Positions 24,101 through 32,635 of a DNA stretch of 64,000 bases are shown here, one piece after another. The stretch covers positions 1-64,000 of the forward strand of contig JAXQJY010000019.1 of the NCBI GenBank assembly GCA_037042185.1, in the 5' to 3' direction. The notes beneath the pieces were generated by a model. It did not search any database and had not been told where the DNA came from. It saw only the letters and a program-made list of their open reading frames with translations. The number at the start of each line of letters is the position of its first letter. Within the stretch, counting starts at the first letter, position 1. Source of the DNA: Sordariomycetes sp. S80-01Y. Taxonomy: Eukaryota; Ascomycota; Sordariomycetes. The translations under genes were made by a program, and so were the position numbers.

Positions 24101-26647
24101 CATCGCACGCGGTGGCCATTTTAGCTATTGTTGTTTCCCTGAGGATAGCGGTGACGGTTATGTTGAGCCCAGACGACTTGCAGTGGTTGGCCAAGCGCAT
24201 CGCCTTGATAGAGTCTCCGCCGAGTCGCAGGAAGCTGTCATGGATGCCAAACTGGTCCAAACCGAGATTGAGGACAGCGGCCACTGCCGCATGTAGTGTC
24301 TTCTCCACTGGCGTTTGAGGTACAACGACTTCCGCTTGGGCATACTGCAGCTTGTCTAACTGCGAACGGCTGAGGGACGCAGCAGCCTCGCGCAGCGCCC
24401 GGCGATCAATCTTTCCGGTGATGGTGAGAGGAACATGACGCAGAGGTACATAGACGCTGGGCCGCATGTGCTCTGGAAGGATCAACGCAAGCGCTTGTCG
24501 ACTGGCTTCTACGTCGCTGCGGAAGCTGCCCGGGGGGGAGGATATAAAGTGCGGGCTGCCGGTACTCGTACTATCCGTCTCGGTGTGAGGCACATAATCG
24601 GGCGAGAAGATGAACGCGGCCAGCATGACGGAATCTGGGGCATCGGCCGGTCGGACGCCCTCGGAAATGACGCGCTCGATGCCGGGCCACAAGCGTCGGA
24701 TCTGATGCTCGACCTCGCCAAGCTCAAGACGCTTTCCGCGGATCTTGACCTGAGTGTCCTTGCGTGCAATGTAACGTATGGCTCCGTCAGCTTGATACTG
24801 TACTAAGTCGCCTGTTCGGTAGAGTACAGACGACTTCGCGCGGCCGAACCGGCTCATCCAAGCAGGGTTCTCGAGGAACACTACGCCGGTGCGCTCCGGA
24901 TCATTGAGATACTCTCGCGCCAGACTGGGACCTTCGATGACCAACTCGGCCACCGTGCCGACAGGTGCAAGCCTTTGAGGGTCCACGGGGTCAACCAGCC
25001 AGAGATTTGCTGCCGGAGACTGGCCAATGACCTTGAGGTCGGACATGTCGTCCAAGGCGGGGGAGACGCAGCAGATTCCCGCCCATTCAGTCAGCCCATA
25101 GGCCTGGAAGAGCTCGACACGGTTGGCCCATGCACTGCGGTGATAGTTGCCCATGGGCTCGCCGGCAAGCGCGAGGGTGGTGAATGTTGGCCCGACGCCG
25201 TCCGGGTCGATGGCCAGCGCCGTGGAGGGGGTGAGAGGGCCCACGTTATGGCACGTTTGCGAATGAACTCGCTCAAGTTGCTCAGTCGATCTTCCATGGA
25301 CGGTATGCAGGCCGTAGCACCGACGCTTAGCGTGCAGTAGATCTCAATCAGCGAGACGCCGAAGCTGTACGAGGCAAACTGGAGGACGCGGCTGTCGGGA
25401 CGCATTCGCAGCGGGCCAGCGTGTGTGCAGACTTCGGCCAGTGCGCCGTGCTCAACCACGCACCCTTTGGGCTTGCCTGTGCTCCCAGAAGTGAACAAAA
25501 CATACGCCATGTCGTTGCCACGGGCGCGAGGAAGAGGCGGCGGATCATCCACTACCGGCGCCATCAACGCATCCACCTCGACAGCAACAATGTGCTTCAC
25601 CCATGGCGACAGTCGAGCTGCGAATGGCGGCGCAGTCAACGCGACGAGGGGGCGGACCTGGTTGATGATGCCTTGCAGCCTCTCGTCTGGCTGAGCCGGG
25701 TCCAGCGGCACAAAAGCACCCCCCGCTTGCAGGATGGCAAGCTCGGCCACAATGGCCGCGATGGACTTGTTAAATACCACGGGCACCATGACCTCCGGTC
25801 CTACTCCGAGCTTGAGCAGTGAGCGAGCTAGGCGTGCCGTAACATGGCGGAGCTCGCTGTACGTTAGCCTGCCATTCCACGATTCAATCGCCATCTTGTT
25901 CGGTTGAGCGAGGCTGTGTTGCCATATGACGTCTACTACAGACGCATTTGGGACACGTCGCGGCGCCTTGGGATTCCAATGAGCAAGTAGTTCATGATCC
26001 CGCTCCGTGAAGAGATCCAGCTTCTGCAGGGCAACATTTGGGTGCAGCAGCATTTGATGCACTGCTCGTGTGAGGGTAGCCGCCAGCTGTTGTGCGGTCG
26101 CCGCGCACAGGTCGCCCTTGATCATACGCTGCGTGACATGTACCTTGGTTGGGTTGGCTCCGTCGTCCATAACCAAGGAGAAGTCATAGTTCCTCTGCAG
26201 CTCGCTATATCAGCCAGTCGGCTCCACGAAAGCGACAAAACAGGGGCTTACCAATAGATTCGCACCGACACCATCACCGTCACTTGAGCATATGAAGACG
26301 GCCGTGTGCGCCATCGGTTTATCGGCCATATCCCGCAGATACCGCTGCGGATGCTCGAGGAGGTCCATAACCTCCACTTCGCCTGGTAGACCAATGCCCA
26401 ATCTCGTGGATCCTGTCACCTTGGACTGGAACTTGCCCATCAAGAGGTCATGTCCTGCGGCGCCGTTAATATCACAGACAAGGGGATCAGCCTCCGTGTA
26501 TCGGCTAACCACCAGGCACCAGGCGCTCAGCAGCAGCCAAGTCGAGGAGAAGCCTGGCTGGCCTTGCGACTCGTACAAAGCGGAAAGTACCTTCCACGGA
26601 ATTGTCTGCGTGCCGACCATGTCGTCGTTTGACGATGAATATACCAT
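4914..26647 (-). CDS. Six-module nonribosomal peptide synthetase with terminal CT domain
   Basis: Giant multimodular synthetase of roughly 7,200 residues. Domain order read from motifs: partial C, A1-T1, C2-A2-T2, C3-A3-T3, C4-A4-T4-E4, C5-A5-T5, C6-A6-T6, CT. Six A domains each have the A3 loop (FTSGSTGKPKG or a close variant) and six T domains carry GGDS or GGES with the phosphopantetheine serine. No thioesterase, reductase or methyltransferase domain is seen; the CT domain presumably releases and cyclises the peptide. Introns: 22833-22892 (GTGAGA...TTATAG, phase 0) and 26195-26251 (GTAAGC...CTGCAG), both placed where C-domain motifs continue across them. The ATG at 26647 is the first in the exon, but the frame continues upstream to an acceptor at about 26671, so earlier exons probably exist. 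The frame is discontinuous once within A1 (pieces 25091-26176 and 22851-25244), so the gene may be broken or mis-assembled. The product is unknown; a cyclic hexapeptide is the simplest prediction. Confidence 0.93.
6270..9400 (-). other. NRPS module 6: C6-A6-T6
   Basis: C6 has HHALYDGWS at about 8991-9020. The A6-domain loop is at about 7628-7665 (SGSTGQPKG); pocket residues D-A-A-F-V-G-A-I-F, suggesting a hydrophobic amino acid. T6 (GGDSITAM) is at about 6383-6411. Confidence 0.8.
9530..12770 (-). other. NRPS module 5: C5-A5-T5
   Basis: C5 follows the E domain and has NHALIDGAS (about 12280-12312), with Asn for the first His. It also has a start motif (YPCSPVQRGIL) different from the CTALQEG form of C3, C4 and C6, consistent with a DCL-type domain taking a D-residue donor. 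The A5-domain loop is at about 10885-10925 with Thr for the second Ser (SGTTGTPKG); pocket residues D-A-M-C-V-G-A-V-V. T5 (GGDSVSAM) is at about 9621-9650. Confidence 0.8.
12790..17310 (-). other. NRPS module 4: C4-A4-T4-E4 (epimerising)
   Basis: C4 has HHTIYDGW at about 16947-16973. The A4-domain loop is at about 15545-15580; pocket residues D-I-M-C-V-A-G-I-L. T4 (GGDSISAM) is at about 14277-14304. It is followed by a full epimerisation domain with HHLVIDLVSW (about 13695-13725), EGHGREP and NYLGRY motifs. This is the only E domain in the protein, so residue 4 of the product should be D-configured while the others are L unless a D-substrate is loaded directly. Confidence 0.85.
17440..20640 (-). 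other. NRPS module 3: C3-A3-T3
   Basis: C3 has HHALYDGW at about 20198-20228, a complete active-site motif. The A3-domain loop is at about 18803-18840; pocket residues D-A-Y-L-V-G-A-I-C. T3 carries GGESIAAM, with Glu in place of Asp before the serine, at about 17545-17572. The Asp at 235 indicates an ordinary alpha-amino acid; which one is unknown. Confidence 0.8.
20750..24030 (-). other. NRPS module 2: C2-A2-T2
   Basis: C2 carries NHALVDA at about 23573-23602: the catalytic second His and the Asp are kept, while the first His and the final Gly are replaced. The 60-bp intron at 22833-22892 falls near the end of C2. The A2 loop is at about 22106-22140; pocket residues D-V-S-T-A-G-L-V-G (235, 236, 239, 278, 299, 301, 322, 330, 331). 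T2 (GGDSIVAM) is at about 20845-20870. The substrate is not assignable by eye. Confidence 0.8.
24100..26647 (-). other. NRPS module 1: partial C, A1 (anthranilate-like), T1
   Basis: The N-terminal part resembles only the C-terminal lobe of a condensation domain (LLLSAWCLVVSRYTEAD, then RNYDFSLVMDD); no HHxxxDG motif is seen. A1 has its A3 loop at about 25463-25500. Pocket residues in GrsA numbering as I align them: 235 G, 236 V, 239 I, 299 A, 301 A, 322 A, 330 G, 331 I; position 278 was not read because it lies near the frame discontinuity. Gly at 235 instead of Asp, with the A-A-G ending, resembles published fungal anthranilate-activating domains (TqaA, AnaPS type). The T1 motif (LGGDSIKAM) is at about 24205-24230. 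The substrate call is inference. Confidence 0.6.
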
Positions 26648-26829
26648 CGTAATTACGGACTTTTGCTAACTGATCTCTAGGACAGTGCGCTTTGATAGTT
26701 TCGTAAAGTGATACGGTGACCATGCGAAGCACTAGCACGCCATAAACGGATGTATGTAGTACTATTGAGAAGAGAAAAGCCAACAACCAGGAGTGATGGA
26801 GCCATCCACAATGTGATTACATGTTCTAA

Positions 26830-27030
26830 ACTTGTCTCTCCCAGGCGCGGAACGTAAGCTGATGTAGGACTTCGGATAGCTGAAGCCGCTCCACTTGTTC
26901 TGCGGCCCCGATGGTGGACGTGATGTTGGCATGTAGATCGTGTCCTAGGCAGGTGGAGGTGCAGGTAACGAGCGCCTTGGACGCTCAGGGGGCCGTTCGA
27001 CTCAGCAAAGCAGTGCTTACCCAAGACCAA
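26830..27030 (-). other. Possible upstream NRPS exon(s)
   Basis: On the minus strand, one frame at about 26830-26945 reads as a C-domain-like helix-rich stretch (VERLQLSEVLHQLTFRAWE). It is preceded by a good acceptor (CCTGCCTAG, about 26945) and, further upstream, a GTAAGC donor near 27020. Joined to the exon starting at about 26671, this would lengthen the N-terminal partial C domain. Splice sites are by eye only and the start codon is not located. Confidence 0.3.
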
Positions 27031-27138
27031 GTTGGGCAGAAAGCCTCCCGCATGCGCAGAGCCAACGGGTACTAACTAGTGTGTATCGAGCCAGGTACGA
27101 CTACAGAGTACATGCTGGTAGAAACGGGAAACCTTGGC

Positions 27139-27447
27139 GCGGTGAGACCCCCTGCGCCGATCATGTTGTGAGTTGCAATCGCTGCAACGCTATCTGGTCT
27201 CGGCTGGGTTGCGGGCCGCGGTGAGACCCCCCTGCGCCGATCATGTTGTGAGTTGCAATCGCTGCAACGCTATCTGGTCTTGGCTGGGTTGTCGGCCGCG
27301 GTGAGACCCCCCTGCGCCGATCATGTTGTGAGTTGCAATCGCTGCAACGCTATCTGGTCTTGGCTGGGTTGCCTGCCGCGGTGAGACCCCCCTGCGCCGA
27401 TCATGTTGTGAGTTGCAATCGCTGCAACGCTATCTGGTCTCGGCTGG
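27139..27447. repeat. 80-bp minisatellite, about 3.9 copies
   Basis: Four near-identical units with exact 80-bp period (TCATGTTGTG at 27161, 27241, 27321 and 27401). Differences are confined to a C-run (five versus six C), one C/T position and 3-4 bases before CCGCGG. Each unit contains the inverted repeat GTTGCA-atcgc-TGCAAC. Because 80 is not a multiple of 3 it cannot be one in-frame protein repeat. It lies between the NRPS 5' end and the divergent P5C-reductase-like gene. Confidence 0.95.
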
Positions 27448-27840
27448 AGCCAGCACTGCCGGACAAGGATCAAGAACGATGCTTCTTACGTTAGGAAAGA
27501 TGATCATAGCTTCATCTTGAATGTCTGCCATGCCGTACTCGATGACGCCTAAGAGGGGGTCGTGCTGCAGCCAATGACATTGCAGGCGGCGTTGTAAGAC
27601 ATGCAATGCAGTTGGGGTGGGAAAGCATCGGCCGACGGCACGCCAAACACTACCTCCCCCGTTCTCCACATACCATCGTAAAGCTCATCGGCTCCATTGA
27701 GGAAACGAGCAGGGTATTGTTCAAAGACGGCACAGGTCAATTCCTCACTGCGTTTGCTTTTGGTCCTGGTACGCGGATGTTCGACTTCCGAAGCCGAACC
27801 GTCACTTGTCGTGGCAACCGAGTGATGTGGCGTTAGTTCT
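27448..27840 (-). other. Unrecognised minus-strand coding-like segment
   Basis: Two overlapping minus-strand frames (27549-27938 and 27430-27669) look protein-like in places: one contains ELYDGMWRTGEVVFGVP, the other LGVIEYGMADIQDEAMIIFP. I do not recognise the family. It could hold 5' exons of the NRPS, a degraded gene, or the shared promoter of NRPS and P5CR with fortuitous ORFs. The longer frame overlaps the P5CR start, so its nominal start cannot be right. Confidence 0.3.
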
Positions 27841-27937
27841 CCATCCGCTTCTCTTTTCCATTCGGACAATCTACATAAGTAGCGTCTAATAAGACACTTT
27901 ACTTTCCTGTTTTGCCAAACTTTGGGTTTCGCCAACA

Positions 27938-28936
27938 ATGACCGCCACTCAAAGCATACCTACTTCGGCCTCGCCTACCCAACTGACTTTCATCGGCGGT
28001 GGCCATCTTGCCCAGGCGTTGCTGCAGGGCATCTATGGCGGGAACCCGTGGGCGGCCGACTGCCGCATTGCCATCACGGCTCGTCGAGCAGAGCATGCAG
28101 AGGCACTGCGGATCAAGTTTCCGCGCTCGCTGGTCTCCCTGGACAATGTCGATGCGGCCATCTGGGCAGACCCCGACCACGGGGCGAACGGGACGAACAT
28201 GCACCGCCACGTCGTCTTCATCTGCACCCGGCCGGCGGACGTTCCAGGTGTCTGCAAGGAGCTGACGCCGACGTTGGCGTTGATGACGGCAGGTCTGCGG
28301 CCCACCGTGGTGACGATGTGTCCGGGCATCACCGCCGCCCAGCTCCGCTCGTGGCTGCCGCTGCGGACCGCCGTGGTGCGCACCATGCCGAATACCCCTG
28401 TTGAATGTTGCGAGGGGGCAACCGGCATCTTTGCAGGGCCAGATGTCGCGCAAAGCCGGGTCGATCTAGTGACATGCACATTGCGGGCCGTCTCCCCTAT
28501 TATCGCTCTGCTGGACGAAGAACCCCTGCTCGACGTGGTCGCGGCTATAGCTGGGTAAGTGTGCAACATTCAGGGGCTGGGAGTACGAGTACCCGAAGCC
28601 CGTCACCGCAATGCAGCAGCTAACTTGTTCCGTAATGCCAGGTCCGCCCCAGCCCACATCTACTATTTTCTGGAAGCACTAGTTGCTGTAGGCGAGTCCC
28701 ACGGTCTGTCGCCAGATATGGCACGGCAGCTGGTAGCTCAATCCTGTGTCGGTGCCGGGAAGTTGGCCCGAGACGCGAATGTACCACTGAGTAAGCTCCG
28801 GGCTGAGGTGTGTGTGCCAGGCGGGAGCACCGGCAAGGCGATTAGCCACCTTGAGAGCAAGGGGGTTTCGAAGCAGGTGCAAGCCGCCGTGGAGAGAAGC
28901 CTTGAAGCAAATCGACAGATGCGAGCTGTGGAATAG
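27938..28936 (+). CDS. Pyrroline-5-carboxylate reductase-like imino-acid reductase
   Basis: Two exons, 27938-28554 and 28642-28936, with an 87-bp intron (GTAAGT...GCCAG, CTAAC branch); 303 residues, normal for the family. The N-terminal Rossmann motif is FIGGGHLAQALLQG (about residues 17-30), the middle has MPNTPVECCEGATGIF, and the C-terminal dimer domain has GSAPAHIYYFLEAL and VPGGSTGKAI, the hallmarks of P5CR. P5CR reduces 1-pyrroline-5-carboxylate to proline with NAD(P)H; cluster paralogs such as APS3 of the apicidin cluster are linked to pipecolate supply. Divergent from the NRPS with the minisatellite between them, so shared regulation and a role in supplying proline or pipecolate are likely but inferred. 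Confidence 0.92.
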
Positions 28937-29327
28937 CGGCTGTACCTGAGCAGATAGCGCCAAGATGAGGCGAATTTGGATAGCAATAGATGCCTTTCTT
29001 CTTTGTTCTTTTAACTTTTAACCCTGACCCTAACCCTGCTCTTATACGAAAGGGCATCGCGAGTCCACGGAGCTCTCATCGTAAAGTAACGTGACACAGT
29101 AGTAGTATCGCAGCAGACAATGGTTGGGTTAGCAAGATTTTCATGTACGACATGATAAAAAATGTGTATTTTTGGGCAGCACCAGCTGTGCTCTGAACCT
29201 AATCCTATAACTGTTGCAAAATGAACAAGGACAGACAAGGACAGAAGATTCAGGTAATCCAGCTGTCTCCACGCTGCGGAAGGACCAAGTAAAAACAGCA
29301 AGGACGAATGAGAAATCGATGACAACG
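28937..29327. other. Convergent intergenic region with short telomere-like motif
   Basis: Between the 3' ends of the reductase and the methyltransferase. It contains TAACCCTGACCCTAACCCTG at 29019-29038, a short degenerate telomere-like tract. Nothing else is evident; no gene seen. Confidence 0.5.
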
Positions 29328-30491
29328 TTACGCCTTAAGACGCAAAGCAAAGAAAGCTTAGATTCAGTGTCAGCGAACCATTGCAGAGCCACATCAAACA
29401 ATGTCTTACAGTATGATTTGTCGTCCAGTTGCCACACGTCAGCAACCTCAAGGCCGACTGGTCTGCAAATCTCTGCCAGATCCTCCCTCGCCCACTTGCC
29501 GCTGTGAACGGCATGGACAAGATCACCTTGACGTATGCGCCACGATGCGCCGCCGTAGCAGCACTCCATGTCCCGCACGGCCTCATAGTAGACGTCCAAC
29601 GTCCTCTGCTTATGCCGCATGACGCGAGTACAGGACCAGTTTCCAGGTACAAAGACGTCCTGCCCAAGAATCTGATTGGCAGTCTTGAGTCCGTTGAGCA
29701 CAAACCCGCCGAACGGGTCGCGCGTAGTGTCATATGCGTCCAATATCCGCAACACCTCTGTACAGTTGTCCAGAGACACGATAAATTGACATGTCAGCTG
29801 AAAGTCGGCGCAGGCGTCCACGAAACCCTTGAGCAATAAAGAAGCATCGGCGGGAGTCATGTTGGCAACGCTGTTACCCATCCAGAGAAAGGTGACGACA
29901 GGTGCGGGAATGGATGCGACGCGTGCAGCGCGAGCGAGCCAGCCGATGCCGTCCTCGTAGGAGCCCCAAAGTCCTTGAACGTGAATGTATGGTGAATCAC
30001 GGAACAATGGCAGCAGCTCGTGAAGACCGTCCGTCAGCTCTCCCTTGGAGACGTCAAGAGCGTAATAGTCGATTCGGCGTTTTTGCCGCTCCAATGCGGA
30101 CAGAATGATGCCCGTCTTACACAGACTCCTGTTCATGCTAAGCGACGTGGCATTGGTCTCAATTATCCAGCTCTACTTACCCGCAACCTAGTTCGATTAA
30201 CACGCTACCGCTGGGGATCCGCTTGACTATGTTATCAGCGTTTTCGTTAAGAACCTGGACCTCCTTGTGGGTGGGATAGTAAGAGGGATCGTGAGTCAAT
30301 TCTTTGAACAGCTTCAGGCCGACGTCATTCCAAAGCAATAGAGAGGGCAACGATAGCGGCTCTCTAGCCATACCGTCCAGAATTTGGCGGCGTAGGTCCG
30401 TGTCTGCGCTGCCATTGCGAATGTTGCTGATGGGAGAGTCTTCAACCAACGGGACGGCGACTGCCGGAACGATTGAGTATGGTACAGCCAT
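29328..30491 (-). CDS. EasF/EgtD-family SAM-dependent N-methyltransferase
   Basis: Three exons: 30491-30181, 30137-29410 and 29356-29328; 355 residues. Introns are 43 bp (30138-30180) and 53 bp (29357-29409, GTAAGA...CTAAG with a GCTGAC branch). Splicing the second gives the ending SYSLFFALRLKA, like other members, whereas reading through adds an uncharacteristic tail. Family marks: LPSLLLWNDVGLKLFKELT, YYPTHKEVQVL and the SAM-binding LIELGCG (about residues 97-103), typical of the histidine-specific methyltransferase-like family (PF10017) that includes EgtD and dimethylallyltryptophan N-methyltransferase EasF. Start chosen at 30491 for its ACCATGG context; an in-frame ATG at 30584 exists. 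The NRPS has no methyltransferase domain, so this enzyme may N-methylate a free amino-acid precursor or the product (inference). Confidence 0.85.
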
Positions 30492-31255
30492 GGTAAACAG
30501 AGGATTGAAAGTATGGATTGAGTGCCAAGGAAGCGAGATGCGTGAAAATGTAAAAGTACTGCCTTGCACAGTTGGTGAGAACAATGGTCGAAGGCGGTGA
30601 GAATTTCGAGTTCTCAGTCAATGATGACCAGGTAAGGGGTTTCATGTATCCGTCACCGTGAAAGCGATGATGAAACAATTTCTCCGTAAAGACATCACTC
30701 TAAGCGTACAGAATTTGGATACCGGAGCACGTCGGCGACCTGTCCAAACCATTCGACATAGCCAAGCAAAGTACGTACCAGCGGAAATGTCCGCCGTGCA
30801 TTTGTTTCATGCGCTGTCATGTCATGCTACGCATGCTGGTGCAGTCGAGAGACCTGTTTTCTCCGTGGACTCTGCTGCAGGTTGACTACGATCTGCACTT
30901 GGTATAACTCCGTCGGGTTTACGCGCGGGTGGATATCAACAACAGCACAACTATTGAGACATTTCTGAACACAGTCCTGCCGCCGCCTGGGCTGGCTCCA
31001 GTTTGGTGCGGCTTTCAACAAGGCTATGCATGCATGACGGCTAGACTCCAGCAGGATTCAGCTTGCTGGAGCTTGATCAGCGACCCACGCATGGCACTGT
31101 GTCCAAGTCATGAAACAAAGAGGGAAGGATTTATCAGCGTAAGATCTGATGGTCGAGTTGAATAGTCGCCCATTACCGAGATTAATGAGCCGCCCGTCGC
31201 TGTTCATGTGAACTGTGTTGAGAGGTCATTTACCAACAATTGGACAACCACTGCA
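30492..31255. promoter_or_regulatory. Divergent promoter region, methyltransferase / IDO
   Basis: About 760 bp between the two divergent start codons, a likely shared control region. An 8-bp inverted repeat CTCCAGCA / TGCTGGAG lies at 31046-31053 and 31064-31071. No gene recognised. Confidence 0.5.
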
Positions 31256-32635
31256 ATGCCACACCAAATGGTTCAAACTGAGTCTCTATCGACTAAATAC
31301 TGCGATTTTCTTTCGCGGTTCTCCATCAGCCGAAATGCCTTCCTCCCCTCGGAAAACCCCCTGGAGTTCCTGTCTGATTACTACTACCGACCCTGGGAAG
31401 ACATTGCCCACAACCTGCCCGCTCTTGTGCAGAGCGGTATCGGCGAAGCCGTAGCACAGCTTCCTCTTCTTGACACTGGGCGCCTCGTTTCAGAAGCAGA
31501 ATGGCGAAGAGCGTATGTCATTCTCGCCTTCATGACGAACGCATACGTCTGGGGTGGAGAAAAGCCTAAAGAGGTATGCCAATCTCTCTCGACGAAATCG
31601 CAACCGTTCACCAGAAGTGGTGCGCTGATACACACATGAAAGGTTCTGCCCCCGCAAGTAGCAGTCCCCTTTCTTCGCACAGCCGCTCACTTGGAGCTGC
31701 CGCCAGTCTTGACCTACGCAGCCGCATGCCTCTGGAATTTCCACTGCTCGGGAGATGACTTCTCCAATATTGATAGCCTCAAGACACTTGTCAGTTTCAC
31801 TGGCACCGAGTCTGAGTCGTGGTTTATCCTCATCAGCGTAGCCATAGAGGCCAAGGCCGCCGGCCTCATCCACGCCATGATGGGGGCGCTGGATGCCGTC
31901 AAAACTCGCGACTTCGACGTCATTAGCCACGCCCTAGAGGACCTCTGCGCTTACATCCAGAGTGCCGGTATCGTTCTCGAAAGACTATATGAGAAGTGCG
32001 AGCCCATGGCCTTCTACCATCATATCCGTCCATTCTTAGCCGGTGCCAAGGGAATGGAAGACGCTGGCCTACCGCGAGGCGTCTTCTACGACGAAGGCGA
32101 AGGCAGGGGAGAGTGGCGCCAGCTCCGCGGCGGTAGCAACGGGCAGAGTTCGCTGTTGCAGTTCTTCGACGTCATCCTGGGCGTGGACCACAGCACCCAC
32201 GGCAGCACGGGCAAGAAGAGCTACCACGATGAGGCGAGGGAGTATATGCCAGGCGGCCACCGACGGTTTCTGGCTCACGCTGCATGCCTTGGTAGCCTCT
32301 ACGAGCTAGCGATGAGGGTTCCAATGTCGCCTGCCCAGCGGCTCATGCGGGAGTCGTTTATCGCCGCAAGAGAAATGTTGCATAATTTCCGCTGTAAACA
32401 CATCAAAATCGTGACTCGATACATCATCCTGCCGTCGAAGCAACCTTGGAACGGCACGCGACATAACCTTGCTGAAGCGACGTCCGCAAGCGGTGGTAAG
32501 GGACGGCCCACTGGCACAGGCGGCACGAGGCTGGTGCCTTTCTTGAAGCAGGCAAGGGACGACACCATCTTGAATTCAACCCGGAGCAGTACTAGCAGGT
32601 TCAGACAGATAGACAACGCCTTGCTTGAAGTATGA
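31256..32635 (+). CDS. Indoleamine 2,3-dioxygenase
   Basis: Two exons, 31256-31573 and 31643-32635, with a 69-bp intron (GTATGC...GAAAG); 436 residues. The enzyme opens the indole ring of tryptophan to N-formylkynurenine using haem. Family marks in order: NPLEFLSDYYYRPWEDI, LDTGRLVSEAEWRRAYVILA, TNAYVWGG, LELPPVLTYAAACLWNF, SFTGTESESWFILISVAIEA, GGSNGQSSLLQFFDVILG, MPGGHRRFL, then CKHIKIVTRYI with the expected proximal haem histidine (about residue 359) and a TGTGGTRLVPFL loop. The frame open upstream to 31208 lacks an ATG, so 31256 is chosen. In a peptide cluster it probably supplies kynurenine or, with a kynureninase, anthranilate; primary NAD synthesis is the alternative. Confidence 0.93.
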
